Assembly (NCBI GenBank): GCA_016931955.1
Contig: JAFGDV010000016.1
Span: forward strand, 1 to 41,846
Reading direction: 5' to 3'
Length of the DNA: 41,846 nucleotides
Source: Candidatus Altarchaeota archaeon
Lineage (GTDB): Archaea > Altiarchaeota > Altiarchaeia > IMC4 > QMZM01
Part shown: positions 1 through 8,189 of the stretch, one piece after another
Numbering within the stretch: position 1 is the stretch's first letter
Layout of the letters: every line of letters begins with the position of its first letter
The notes under the pieces: model-generated
Told to the model about the DNA's origin: nothing
Seen by the model: the letters and a program-made list of their open reading frames with translations, nothing else
Databases searched by the model: none
Position numbers and translations under genes: made by a program

Positions 1-43
1 TGAGCATCATCTAGGGTTTTGATGAACCTTTTATGAAAAGGTT

Positions 44-60
44 CCTACGAGTACGGACGC
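44..60 (+). repeat. Direct repeat copy 1, CCTACGAGTACGGACGC
   Basis: A 17-nt sequence directly following the AACCTTTT/AAAAGGTT hairpin. An identical copy lies at 209-225 after an almost identical hairpin (one extra base in the loop), so the repeated unit is about 36-37 bp (25-60 and 189-225). The first seven bases also appear as the loop of the hairpin at 69-85. Confidence 0.85.
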
Positions 61-208
61 ATAAGTGTGAGAACCTACGATTCTCCCCCTTTACCAACAT
101 AAGGGCACCTTATGCCCTTATCAACCCTAAGAATCTGCCTTCGGCAGATTCCCGTTTTCGCCAGCCTTTTCCTAAAAGGCTGTGATGCAACCTTTTATGT
201 AAAAGGTT

Positions 209-225
209 CCTACGAGTACGGACGC
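209..225 (+). repeat. Direct repeat copy 2, CCTACGAGTACGGACGC
   Basis: Second perfect copy of the 17-nt tail, again directly after an AACCTTTT hairpin (189-208). It ends about 80 bp before the tpiA start, so it may lie in or next to the tpiA leader. Confidence 0.85.
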
Positions 226-306
226 GTGTTTATGTTTGTGTTGTAGGAAGTTATACGTATTCTATTCTTAAATTTCTCCTCTCATCTATTAACTAAGGTG
301 ATAATG

Positions 307-972
307 ATGGGTAACGTGATTATTCTGAATTTTAAGACCTATGAGGAGTCAACTGGAGATAAAGGATTAAAGCTGGCTAAGATCTGTGAGGAGGTTGCTG
401 AGGAGACTGGTGCAGAGATTATTGTGGCAGCGCAACTCTCCGACATATACCGAATCAGTCAGGTGGTGAAGATCCCAGTCTACGCGCAACACATAGACAA
501 CATAAAGTATGGGAGTAGCACTGGGCATGTTCTGGCGGAGGCGGCGAAGGCTGCCGGCGCAACCGGTTCATTGATAAATCACTCTGAACTCAGGTTGAAG
601 CTGGCAGACATTGAAGCCAATGTTGAGAAGTTGCTAGGTCTGAGTATGACTTCCGTCGTCTGCACGAACAACGTGAATACGACTAAGGCTGCCGCGGCTT
701 TGAAGCCAGATTATGTGGCGATTGAGCCACCCGAGTTAATAGGTAGCGGTATTTCAGTGTCTAAGGCGCAGCCTGATATCATATCTGGGAGCGTGGAAGC
801 CGCGAAGAAGGTTAATCCCCAAATTAGGGTATTATGCGGTGCGGGGATAAGCACTGGCGAAGACGTCCGGAAGGCTGTAGAACTGGGCGCCTGCGGCGTT
901 CTCCTAGCGTCTGGGGTGATTAAGGCGAAGGATCCCAGAGCGGTGTTGATGGATTTGGTTGAGGGGGTTTAG
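307..972 (+). CDS. tpiA: Triosephosphate isomerase (archaeal type)
   Basis: Interconverts dihydroxyacetone phosphate and glyceraldehyde 3-phosphate in glycolysis and gluconeogenesis. The protein is about 221 residues, the short length typical of archaeal TIMs. Visible landmarks are the N-terminal NFKTY with the substrate-binding lysine, LINHSE with the catalytic histidine, AIEPPELIGSG with the catalytic glutamate and loop 6, and the phosphate-binding CGAGIST and GVLLASGV segments. The reading frame is open from a GTG at 298, but AAGGTGAT (295-302) makes a good ribosome site for the ATG at 307 (or 304), so 307 is preferred. The 3' end overlaps the convergent DUF460 gene by 4 bp. Confidence 0.95.
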   Translation: MGNVIILNFKTYEESTGDKGLKLAKICEEVAEETGAEIIVAAQLSDIYRISQVVKIPVYAQHIDNIKYGSSTGHVLAEAAKAAGATGSLINHSELRLKLADIEANVEKLLGLSMTSVVCTNNVNTTKAAAALKPDYVAIEPPELIGSGISVSKAQPDIISGSVEAAKKVNPQIRVLCGAGISTGEDVRKAVELGACGVLLASGVIKAKDPRAVLMDLVEGV

Positions 973-2024
973 GTTATTCTATGGCTCCTGTAGTCTTCCA
1001 CGATTTTTTCGAGTGAGACTGCCGCCTTGGTCAGCTTGCTGATATCGTCCGCTGAGATGAAGTAGCAGCCGGAAACCTCCCTCAGGTATTCGATGCCTGT
1101 GACAAAGATGTTTCTACTGGCAAGGATACTGTGGTTTGCTTTTTCGGGGGTGAACGCAACCTTCACCTTATCTAGAAGATCAAGGTCCTTCTTCTTCAGC
1201 CTCCTCAAGACGACGGTGTAGCCGTTGTAGACTTCAGGGAATACGCCTATTGGTTTAACTTCGCCCTTAGACAGTTTCTTCCAGAGTCTGCTTAGTTCTT
1301 CCAAGTCCTCTAGACGGTTTCTCATATGTTGGAGAGAGGACTCCATGCTTTTGAGGGAGAAGTCTCTCCTCTTTATCTCATCCTCTCTTCTGAGCTCGAC
1401 CCTGTATGCCCGCTTAGTCGCTGAAATCTTCTTCAGTAGATCCCTGATTTCTCTGTCTCTCTCTTCAAGCTGCTTCCTTAGGGAAAGGTTCTGTTTCTCA
1501 AGTCTGCGGATTTGTTTCTCTTCTTCCGTAGGTTCTCTCTCCTCCCTAAGTGGGGGCTCTATAACAGCTTCTGGTTCCTCCTCTTGGAGCATCTTCTTGG
1601 CTTCGCTGGTTGAGTGACCCTGCAAGACCAGGTGTTTGACGTCGTCTCCAAGATTCATGGAATCGATCTTCTGAAGCCTGTTCTTGAACCGATTGAACGT
1701 GAATAGGGCTGCTGCCAGAGAATCCCTCTGATGGGCGTCGGATGTCTTATGGTTTCGTGTAAGATCGATTTTCTCAGATACGGAGAGTGATTCAGGTGGA
1801 GTATAGACTCTGGCTCCAAGCTGTGCCGCAAGCTTGGAGACGAAACCTGGGGCAGGGTTCACGTCGGTAGCTATCACGGACGACCTGCCTGATTTAACCA
1901 ATCTATGGATTATCTTGTCCATGCTGAGGTCTTTGGAGCTGAATAAGTCAACAGGTTCGCCTCTGAAATTCAACACCGCTACTCCTGTTGTTGTCCCCGG
2001 ATCAACGCCAACAATGAGATACAA
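969..2024 (-). CDS. DUF460-family protein, predicted RNase H-like fold
   Basis: Archaeal protein of unknown function. The N-terminal 110 or so residues carry GVDPGTTTGVAV and ATDVNPAP, like the RuvC/YqgF RNase H-like fold of DUF460 proteins, so a nuclease or nucleic-acid role is a guess. Residues about 160-245 are highly charged and heptad-like (RRLEKQNLSLRKQLEERD), a predicted coiled coil, followed by a small C-terminal domain. At 351 residues it is shorter than the DUF460 proteins of 600 or more residues that I recall. The only plausible start is TTG at 2024, 11 bp downstream of the purF stop, suggesting translational coupling to purF. Confidence 0.8.
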   Translation of the reverse strand: MYLIVGVDPGTTTGVAVLNFRGEPVDLFSSKDLSMDKIIHRLVKSGRSSVIATDVNPAPGFVSKLAAQLGARVYTPPESLSVSEKIDLTRNHKTSDAHQRDSLAAALFTFNRFKNRLQKIDSMNLGDDVKHLVLQGHSTSEAKKMLQEEEPEAVIEPPLREEREPTEEEKQIRRLEKQNLSLRKQLEERDREIRDLLKKISATKRAYRVELRREDEIKRRDFSLKSMESSLQHMRNRLEDLEELSRLWKKLSKGEVKPIGVFPEVYNGYTVVLRRLKKKDLDLLDKVKVAFTPEKANHSILASRNIFVTGIEYLREVSGCYFISADDISKLTKAAVSLEKIVEDYRSHRIT

Positions 2025-2035
2025 TTTAACCAGAT

Positions 2036-3397
2036 TCAGACGTTTAATTTAAGCTGCTCCTCCTTTATGGGATAGGATCCGTTCACGCATGCGAGACATA
2101 GATTCTCTGCAGGCAACCCTATGGCCTCAACCAGGCTGTCTATGGTGTTGTATGCTAGAGAGTCTGCGCCAATCTCTTTCCGGATGTCTTCGACCCCTTT
2201 TTTCTGGGCTATGAATTCCTCAGGTGTCTGCATGTCGATCCCATAATAGCAGGGGTTCTTTACCGGAGGACAGCTGACCCTCACATGGACTTCTGCGGCT
2301 CCGAAATCGCGGAGCAGGTTTATGATCCTCTTAACGGTTGTGCCCCTGACGATGGAGTCGTCCACTAAAACCAGCTTCTTGCCCTTTATTTCGCTCCTGA
2401 TGGGGTTCAGTTTTATTCTGACGCCGACGTCCCTCTCCGCCTGCTTCGGTAGTATGAAGGTTCTGCCAAAGTATCTATTCTTAATCAAGCCTTCACCGTA
2501 TAGGATACCAGAAGCCCTAGAGTAACCGATTGCTGCCGTAATCCCGGAATCTGGGACGGCGACGACCAGGTCGGCTTCGGCTGGAGCCTCCCTGGCAAGT
2601 ATCTCCCCGAGCTTCCTCCGGACCCCATAAACTGACACTCCATCGATGACTGAATCGGGTCGAGCGAAATAAACGTACTCGAACATGCAGTGGCATTTCC
2701 TCTCCTTCCGCGTCCTATAGGATTGGAGGGTGTCGCCTATTACGACGATTTCTCCAGCCCTGACGTCCCTCACCAGCTCGGCATTTACTGCGTCAAGTGC
2801 GCAACTCTCTGATGCGACATAAAAGGAATCATCTAACTTGCCCAGCACAAGGGGCTTGAATGCCCAGGGGTCGCGGACGGCGATGATGTTATCTCCTTTC
2901 AATATGACAAGTGAGTAAGAGCCTTTGAGCTGATTCACGGCCTGCTTCACGCCTTCAATGAAGTCCCCCAACCTGAGATGCTCCTGCGCAATCAGTTGAG
3001 CGATTATTTCCGTGTCTGAGGTGGTTATGAAGACGCTCCCCCTGGACTCCATCTGATGCTTCAGTTCCTCTGTATTCACAAGGTTCCCGTTGTGGGCGAG
3101 GGCGAAGCTGCCTTTGGCGTAGTTTATGACCAACGGCTGAGCGTTTTCTACGTCGGATGATCCGCTGGTGGAGTAGCGGACATGGCCTACGCCGGCGTTG
3201 CCCTCCAAGAAGACCCCCTTAAAGACTTCACAGACGAGGCCTTCGTCTCTGTGAAGGTTTATGCCGCTGTTGTAGGTCGCGATCCCAGCAGCCTCCTGGC
3301 CGCGGTGCTGCATAGAGTAGAGAGCGTAGTATATGGACTCAAAAACAGGTTTATCGGAGCGGACGCCGAAGACTGCACACTTTTCCCTACCAGCCAT
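2036..3397 (-). CDS. purF: Amidophosphoribosyltransferase
   Basis: First committed step of purine synthesis: PRPP plus glutamine to phosphoribosylamine. The N-terminal Ntn glutaminase domain begins MAGREKCAVFGV; Cys7 would be the nucleophile after removal of a six-residue leader. The C-terminal phosphoribosyltransferase domain has the PRPP motif LVLVDDSIVRGTT. Four cysteines at the positions of the Bacillus-type 4Fe-4S ligands are visible (CMFEYVYFARPDS, NPCYYGID and CLACVNG), so an Fe-S form is inferred. Full length at 453 residues. It is divergent from argJ with only about 40 bp between starts, an AT-rich gap (AAATTAAATAATT) that must hold both promoters. Confidence 0.96.
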   Translation of the reverse strand: MAGREKCAVFGVRSDKPVFESIYYALYSMQHRGQEAAGIATYNSGINLHRDEGLVCEVFKGVFLEGNAGVGHVRYSTSGSSDVENAQPLVINYAKGSFALAHNGNLVNTEELKHQMESRGSVFITTSDTEIIAQLIAQEHLRLGDFIEGVKQAVNQLKGSYSLVILKGDNIIAVRDPWAFKPLVLGKLDDSFYVASESCALDAVNAELVRDVRAGEIVVIGDTLQSYRTRKERKCHCMFEYVYFARPDSVIDGVSVYGVRRKLGEILAREAPAEADLVVAVPDSGITAAIGYSRASGILYGEGLIKNRYFGRTFILPKQAERDVGVRIKLNPIRSEIKGKKLVLVDDSIVRGTTVKRIINLLRDFGAAEVHVRVSCPPVKNPCYYGIDMQTPEEFIAQKKGVEDIRKEIGADSLAYNTIDSLVEAIGLPAENLCLACVNGSYPIKEEQLKLNV

Positions 3398-3435
3398 TAT
3401 GTTATTATTTGAGTTTCAAATTAAATAATTAAGTG

Positions 3436-4590
3436 ATGAAAATGGAGCGCTTGGATTCTGGTGTGTGCATAGGAGGCTTCAAGGCTTACGGGGTCAGGGA
3501 AGGCAAATACGGTGTGGCATTCATCGTCTGCGATCAGGTGTGCGATGTGGCTGCCGTTTACACTAAGAGCAGCGTCAAGGGGGCGCATATCCTCGTAGAC
3601 GAAAAGAAACAGAGTAATGGATTGCAGGCAATCATCGTCAATTCCGGTAACGCGAACGCCTACGTCAAAGACGGGGTGCAGGATGCTGAAAGAATGTGCG
3701 AGATAGCAGCCAAAGAGCTGGGCATTAAGGCAGAACACGTCGGCGTGGCGTCCACTGGGATAACCGGAAGAAAACTGGATCTGGAGAAGATTGAAAAACT
3801 AGTTGGGAAAGCAGTATCCAAGCTGACGTATTCCGCTGAAGGAAGCAGAAAAGCAGCTGAAGCCATCATGACGACGGATACGAAAGTGAAGGAATTGTGC
3901 TTCGAACACAATGGCATAAGGGTTGGAAGCATAGCTAAAGGCGCTGGGATGATCGCCCCAGACCTGGCGACGATGCTCTGCTTTCTGACGACCAACGCAG
4001 ACCTGGACAGAGAAGAACTGCAGAAGGCCCTTGAAAGAAGCGTAGAAGACAGCTTCAACATGCTCGTAGTGGACGGAGACATGAGCCCAAACGATACCGT
4101 GCTTTTGATGAGCAACCGGAAGAAAAAATGCAGCCTAGAGGACTTCCAATACATACTGGATCACACAACCAAGGAGATGGCTAAGTTGATGGCATGGGAT
4201 GGGGAAGGGGCGACGAAGTTCCTGGAGGTCGAAGTCAAAGGGGCGAGGAGCAGAGAAGAAGCCAAGGCCGCTGCTAAAGCAGTGACCTCATCCCCTCTGG
4301 TCAAGACTGCATTCTACGGAGAAAACCCGAACTGGGGAAGGATAGTTGCCGCAGTAGGGTCAAGGATCGGATTCAGCCTAGAAAAAATAGACTTGTTCTT
4401 CGAGTCAGGAAAACAGAGGGGGCAAGTTGTTGAAGGAGGTGTGGGTGGAGACCTGGAGAAGGCTGCTGAAATCCTGAAAAACAAGGAGATAAAGGTGATA
4501 ATAGATTTGAACGAGGGCGACTGGAAAGCGACAGCTTGGGGCTGCGATCTAACTGAAGACTATGTGAAAATAAACGCGAGGTATAACTGA
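3436..4590 (+). CDS. argJ: Bifunctional ornithine acetyltransferase / N-acetylglutamate synthase
   Basis: Recycles the acetyl group in arginine synthesis: transfers acetyl from N-acetylornithine to glutamate, and in bifunctional forms also uses acetyl-CoA. The family autocleaves before a threonine; here the site is in KGAGMIAPDLATML near residue 180, with Thr of ATML as the nucleophile. The C-terminal GENPNWGRIVAAVG and the end INARYN are typical. About 384 residues, full length. Candidate starts are GTG 3433, ATG 3436 and ATG 3442; none has a strong ribosome site and the promoter gap is short, so a near-leaderless message is likely. The rhomboid gene follows after 1 bp. Confidence 0.95.
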   Translation: MKMERLDSGVCIGGFKAYGVREGKYGVAFIVCDQVCDVAAVYTKSSVKGAHILVDEKKQSNGLQAIIVNSGNANAYVKDGVQDAERMCEIAAKELGIKAEHVGVASTGITGRKLDLEKIEKLVGKAVSKLTYSAEGSRKAAEAIMTTDTKVKELCFEHNGIRVGSIAKGAGMIAPDLATMLCFLTTNADLDREELQKALERSVEDSFNMLVVDGDMSPNDTVLLMSNRKKKCSLEDFQYILDHTTKEMAKLMAWDGEGATKFLEVEVKGARSREEAKAAAKAVTSSPLVKTAFYGENPNWGRIVAAVGSRIGFSLEKIDLFFESGKQRGQVVEGGVGGDLEKAAEILKNKEIKVIIDLNEGDWKATAWGCDLTEDYVKINARYN

Positions 4591-4591
4591 T

Positions 4592-5206
4592 ATGAGGATA
4601 CTGGGACAACACATCAGGTTCATTGATCTAATGATCATCGTAAACGTCTTCGTCTACATCATGGGGCTGGGAACATACAGTATCCCAGACAACTTCGGAT
4701 TGTGGCCAGCCATGGTATTCACAGAGCCCTGGCGGATGATAACAAGCATGTTCATACACGGAAGCTTCGGTCATCTCCTGATGAATATGCTAGCACTCTA
4801 CTTCTTCGGGATGTGGATGGAAAGGATAGTAAGCGAGAGAGAGGTGATAAATATCTACTTCATAGGAGGCATCGCAGGTTCACTCTTTTATGTCTTTTTC
4901 GCCTTTTTAACACCTTTCGCATCGATAGACACCATAGCCGTAGGTGCCTCAGGCGCCCTCTTCGCTGTAGGCGGGGCTCTGGCAGTCATGAAACCCAACA
5001 TACGGGTTCTTATATTCCCCTTCCCCGTACCATTACCCCTCTGGCAGGCAGAGATTGTGATATTCTTCCTCGTGTCGTTCTTCCCAAACGTTGCATGGGA
5101 GGGTCACCTAGGCGGATTGATCGCTGGTGCGATCTTGGGCTACTACTACAAGAAAAAAGTGATAAGGGTCCCGGAGATAGTGTACTTCACGACGAGACAC
5201 TATTAG
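4592..5206 (+). CDS. Rhomboid family intramembrane serine protease
   Basis: Membrane-embedded serine protease, about 204 residues with roughly six hydrophobic segments. Visible rhomboid motifs in order: HGSFGHLLMNMLALYFFG (the HxxxHxxxN signature), GASGALFAVGG with the catalytic serine in GxSG, and EGHLGGLIAGAILG with the catalytic histidine. The catalytic dyad is therefore intact. The ATG is 1 bp after the argJ stop, so the two are co-transcribed, although no functional link is apparent. The substrate is unknown. It ends directly against the convergent carB gene. Confidence 0.93.
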   Translation: MRILGQHIRFIDLMIIVNVFVYIMGLGTYSIPDNFGLWPAMVFTEPWRMITSMFIHGSFGHLLMNMLALYFFGMWMERIVSEREVINIYFIGGIAGSLFYVFFAFLTPFASIDTIAVGASGALFAVGGALAVMKPNIRVLIFPFPVPLPLWQAEIVIFFLVSFFPNVAWEGHLGGLIAGAILGYYYKKKVIRVPEIVYFTTRHY

Positions 5207-6982
5207 TCAGCTATTGAAGTACTCATTCCATGACCTGACCTGGACCTCCCTGTTCTTGACCTGTTCTACGGCGTTCGCCGCCGCTGACGCGCTAGCTAAA
5301 GTCGTTATGTAGGGAACGTTCAACTCAACAGCACTGCACCTTATCATGTATCCATCCCTCCTCTGCTTTCTACCAGCAGTCGGTGTATTGATTATCAAGC
5401 TGATGTGTTTATCCCGCATCAGGTCAAGAACATTCGGCCTACCCTCACTTATCTTAAGGATCTTCCTGTTCTTGACGCCGTTCTCAGCCAAGTAGTCGGC
5501 TGTGCCGGCAGTCGAGATGACCTCGAAACCAAGCTCTGAGAACTTTCTCGCGATCTTCAGGATCCCTGGTTTATCCTTCTTCCTGACGCTTATGAAGACT
5601 GTGCCACTTAGTGGCAGCTCATTTCCTGCAGCTAACTGGGCCTTATAATAGGCCATCGCGAAGTCACGGTCTATGCCCATAACCTCCCCAGTAGACTTCA
5701 TCTCAGGCGATAAGACCGGATCCACACCAGGAAGCTTAATGAACGGAAAAACCACTTCCTTAACAGCCACATGCTTTATCTTCTTCATCGGCTCCATGTC
5801 TTGGACGATGTCCTTTATCTTCATCCCAACCATGATCTTGGCCGCGATCTTCGCCAGGGATATGCCAACCGCCTTGCTCACGAAGGGAACAGTTCTGGAA
5901 GCCCGCGGATTAGCCTCAAGCGTGTACACCACACCATCCTTGATAGCGTACTGTATGTTAATCAAGCCCCTCGTATTTAATGCAATAGCAAGCTTCTTTG
6001 TATACTCTATAACCCTGTTCACGATCTCCTCCTTAAGGGTCTGTGGGGGAACAACGCAGGCTGAATCCCCTGAATGAATCCCCGCTTCTTCGATGTGCTC
6101 CATGATCGCCCCTATCAAGACAGTCTCTCCATCGCAGACAGCGTCGACGTCAAGCTCTATCGCATCCTGCAGGAACTTGTCAATGAGGATCGGGTGCTTC
6201 GGCGAAACCTTGACCGCCTCCTTCACATATTCTTCAAGCTCTATTTCGTCGTGGACTATCTCCATGGCCCTTCCACCAAGAACGTAACTAGGCCGAATGA
6301 GAACTGGGTAGCCGATTTTCGCGGCAATATCCTTCGCCTCCTTGAAGCTGCGACCCGTACCCCATTCAGCAGAAGGCATACCCAATTTAGCTAGGATTTT
6401 CCCGAAGAGGTCTCGGTTCTCTGCTAAGTCGATGTCCTCGGGCCTTGTACCCAAGATGTTCACCCCGTGCTCTTTCAGGAGCATTGCGAGGTTTATGGCA
6501 GTCTGGCCACCGAACTGAACCATCACACCCAACAGGTTCCTTGACTCCTCCTCCACGACATTCAACACGTCCTCGAGCGTCAGGGGTTCGAAGTATAGCT
6601 TATCCGATATGTCAAAATCGGTTGAGACCGTCTCCGGGTTGTTGTTTATCACTATGGTTTCAAACCCAGTCTCCCTCAAAGCGAACACTGCCTGAACCGT
6701 GCAGCAGTCGAATTCAATGCCCTGCCCTATCCGAATAGGTCCTGCGCCAAGGATTATGACCTTCTCCCTGTCAGATACCTCGACTTCATCCTCTTCCTCA
6801 TATGTCGAGTAATAGTATGGCGTCTCTGCATCGAATTCCGCAGCACAGGTGTCGACCATCTTGTAGGTGGGTTTTATCCCTGCTTTCTTCCTTGACTCTC
6901 TGACCTTGTCTTCATCCCCCAATTGCTTGTCGAGGAAACCCATCTGCTTCATTTCCCTGATCTTATCCTTATCCTCTTTCAT
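5207..6982 (-). CDS. carB: Carbamoyl-phosphate synthase large subunit, C-terminal half
   Basis: Makes carbamoyl phosphate for pyrimidines and arginine. This 591-residue protein corresponds only to the C-terminal half of a normal CarB of about 1070 residues: part of the oligomerisation domain (YKMVDTCAAEFDAETPY, residues about 40-57), the second ATP-grasp unit (GAGPIRIGQGIEFDCC, then the LEANPRASRTVPF region), and a C-terminal MGS-like regulatory domain (GTVFISVRKKDKPGI onward). The start is real, not a truncation artefact: it lies 40 bp from the divergent ubiA start. Split carB genes are known in some archaea, for example Methanocaldococcus. The N-terminal half and carA are not in this window. 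Confidence 0.93.
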   Translation of the reverse strand: MKEDKDKIREMKQMGFLDKQLGDEDKVRESRKKAGIKPTYKMVDTCAAEFDAETPYYYSTYEEEDEVEVSDREKVIILGAGPIRIGQGIEFDCCTVQAVFALRETGFETIVINNNPETVSTDFDISDKLYFEPLTLEDVLNVVEEESRNLLGVMVQFGGQTAINLAMLLKEHGVNILGTRPEDIDLAENRDLFGKILAKLGMPSAEWGTGRSFKEAKDIAAKIGYPVLIRPSYVLGGRAMEIVHDEIELEEYVKEAVKVSPKHPILIDKFLQDAIELDVDAVCDGETVLIGAIMEHIEEAGIHSGDSACVVPPQTLKEEIVNRVIEYTKKLAIALNTRGLINIQYAIKDGVVYTLEANPRASRTVPFVSKAVGISLAKIAAKIMVGMKIKDIVQDMEPMKKIKHVAVKEVVFPFIKLPGVDPVLSPEMKSTGEVMGIDRDFAMAYYKAQLAAGNELPLSGTVFISVRKKDKPGILKIARKFSELGFEVISTAGTADYLAENGVKNRKILKISEGRPNVLDLMRDKHISLIINTPTAGRKQRRDGYMIRCSAVELNVPYITTLASASAAANAVEQVKNREVQVRSWNEYFNS

Positions 6983-6984
6983 CA

Positions 6985-6993
6985 GTATATATC
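6985..6993 (+). promoter_or_regulatory. TATA box for the UbiA-family gene
   Basis: GTATATATC lies about 30-38 bp upstream of the ATG at 7023. With transcription starting about 25 bp after the box, the message would begin a few bases before that ATG. This argues against the upstream in-frame ATG at 6999 as the start. Confidence 0.5.
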
Positions 6994-7022
6994 TTTAGAT
7001 GTGTTCAATATATTTTGAGTAT

Positions 7023-7919
7023 ATGATGGACTTCAAGAAAACCAAGGAAAACGTGATGCTCTTCTGGGAGCTGCTGAGGATGAGGAACGGGTTAATAGCA
7101 TTCTTCGGCGTATTGGTTGGAGCCTCATTCATCTACACCGAAGGCACACCAATACATTGGGCTTCCGTTTTCATAGCAGGTTTCTCTGCCTTCCTGATAA
7201 CTGGCGCAGGAAACGCATTAAACGACTACTGTGATTCAGAGATAGACAGGATAAACAAACCGAATAGGCCCATACCCTCCGGCAGAATATCCCGCAGCGA
7301 TACACTGATGCTCTCAACAGTCTTATTCCTCTTAGGCCTTGGTTTCTCCAAGTCGATCAACGACCTCTGTCTAATGATAGCATTCCTGAACTCCATCATC
7401 CTAGTAGTCTATGGAATCTACTCAAAGAAGATGCTCTTAGTGTCAAATCTAGGGATAAGCTTCCTCGTATCCTCTCTGTTCGTGTTCGGCGTTGCGGCAA
7501 CAGTCCAAGAGGGGGAGAACATACTACAGAAATTTGGGGTTGAAGGAATAAGCCTCATCACAATCATAACAGCATGTGCCTTCCTCATAACCATGGCAAG
7601 GGAGGTAATAAAAGACATCGAGGATATAAAAGGGGACAAAGAAAAATACGCAGTAACCCTACCAATAAGCATAGGAGAAACCAGAACAAAAAAAATCGCC
7701 TCAGCTTTTACATTAATTGCGATACTATTAAGCCTACTACCATTTATCATACGAGTCGGGGCCTTCAACCTCTACGTCTACGGCTTCATCCTGTTAATCG
7801 CTGACCTGATATTCATCATCTCGCTCACCATGCACCCCTCCCTAAGCCAGAGGATGATGGTATTAGGCATGGGCTTCGCGCTATCCGCCTTCTTCCTAGC
7901 CAACATCTTAGCCCTATAG
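7023..7919 (+). CDS. UbiA-family prenyltransferase, probable digeranylgeranylglyceryl phosphate synthase
   Basis: Integral membrane prenyltransferase. In archaea the closest family member adds the second geranylgeranyl chain to glycerol-1-phosphate ether, a step of membrane lipid synthesis. About 298 residues with some eight or nine hydrophobic helices. The first aspartate-rich motif is GNALNDYCDSEIDRINKP (NxxxDxxxD) followed by RPIPSGRIS; the second is REVIKDIEDIKGDKEKYAVTLP. Both are intact. An in-frame ATG at 6999 exists, but the TATA box position favours 7023 or 7026. UbiA relatives making quinones or heme O look similar, so the exact substrate is inferred from the archaeal context. Confidence 0.85.
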   Translation: MMDFKKTKENVMLFWELLRMRNGLIAFFGVLVGASFIYTEGTPIHWASVFIAGFSAFLITGAGNALNDYCDSEIDRINKPNRPIPSGRISRSDTLMLSTVLFLLGLGFSKSINDLCLMIAFLNSIILVVYGIYSKKMLLVSNLGISFLVSSLFVFGVAATVQEGENILQKFGVEGISLITIITACAFLITMAREVIKDIEDIKGDKEKYAVTLPISIGETRTKKIASAFTLIAILLSLLPFIIRVGAFNLYVYGFILLIADLIFIISLTMHPSLSQRMMVLGMGFALSAFFLANILAL

Positions 7920-7967
7920 TAGCACCAAATTTAATGAAGACATTCTAAATTATAACTCAACTAAAAC

Positions 7968-8068
7968 GCCCTCGTAGCTCAGGCACCCTTTTCTTTACGA
8001 AAGAAAAGCGTGCACGGAAAAGAAAAAGTTGGTATCCTAATGCCGACTAAAAAAGACAAAAACAAAAA
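7968..8068 (+). pseudogene. Broken 5' copy of the adjacent tRNA-Thr
   Basis: The first 15 bases of the intact tRNA (GCCCTCGTAGCTCAG) are repeated exactly at 7968-7982, 110 bp upstream. They are followed not by a D-arm but by a long hairpin (7983-8013). Further on, TTGGTATC (8029-8036) and AAAAAGACAAAAA repeat bases from the intact gene's anticodon loop and intron, in the same order. A TATA-like AAATTATAA precedes the fragment by about 15-20 bp. I read this as a decayed duplicate with a hairpin in place of its D-arm. No complete tRNA fold is possible. Confidence 0.5.
7983..8013. repeat. Hairpin inside the tRNA-Thr fragment
   Basis: GCAC, a C-C mismatch, then CTTTTCTTT, the triloop ACG, AAAGAAAAG and GTGC: a stem of about 14 pairs. 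The triloop and the CTTTT/AAAAG core match hairpins of arrays A and B, especially the one at 8333-8351, which also has loop ACG. It begins exactly where identity with the intact tRNA ends. Confidence 0.7.
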
Positions 8069-8077
8069 TTTATACAT

Positions 8078-8169
8078 GCCCTCGTAGCTCAGCCTGGTGG
8101 AGCGCTTGCTTGGTATCAGAAAAGACGACAAAAAGCAAGAAGCCCCGGGTTCAAACCCCGGCGAGGGCT
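8078..8169 (+). tRNA. tRNA-Thr(GGT) with an 18-nt intron
   Basis: Cloverleaf read by eye: acceptor GCCCTCG (8078-8084) pairs with CGAGGGC (8162-8168), discriminator T (8169); D-stem GCTC/GAGC; anticodon stem CTTGC (8105-8109) with GCAAG (8135-8139); variable loop of 5; T-arm CCGGG-TTCAAAC-CCCGG. Between the anticodon stems are 25 nt; removing an 18-nt intron at the usual archaeal site after position 37 (8116-8133) leaves a seven-base loop with anticodon GGT. U at position 73 is typical of archaeal tRNA-Thr. No CCA is encoded. The bulge-helix-bulge at the splice sites is not clean by eye, so the exact intron edges are inferred. Confidence 0.88.
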
Positions 8170-8175
8170 AAAGCA

Positions 8176-8189
8176 CTTTCTTTTTTTCC
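8176..8189 (+). terminator. T-rich stop after tRNA-Thr
   Basis: A run of seven T within CTTTCTTTTTTTCC begins 7 bases after the tRNA end, the kind of oligo-T tract that terminates archaeal transcription. It is also the left arm of the first hairpin of array B. Confidence 0.5.

Larger units (their letters stand above)
25..225. repeat. Hairpin array A (six short inverted repeats)
   Basis: Six consecutive inverted repeats with small loops fill the region before tpiA: 25-43, 69-85, 99-121, 131-151, 162-182 and 189-208. Most stems are 8-9 bp with 3-5 nt loops; the one at 69-85 has only 5 bp and a 7-nt loop. The first and last share the stem AACCTTTT/AAAAGGTT and are each followed by the same 17-nt tail. 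No ORF is supported here. The same stems recur, with paired base changes, in array B before purC, so this is a dispersed family and not chance. Function unknown: structured RNA, processing sites, or a REP/MITE-like element are possible. Confidence 0.8.

Noticed and set aside
25..225. Possible CRISPR array
   Set aside because: Repeated units are palindromic hairpins with differing stems and irregular spacing; there are no identical repeats with unique spacers of even length, and no cas genes nearby.
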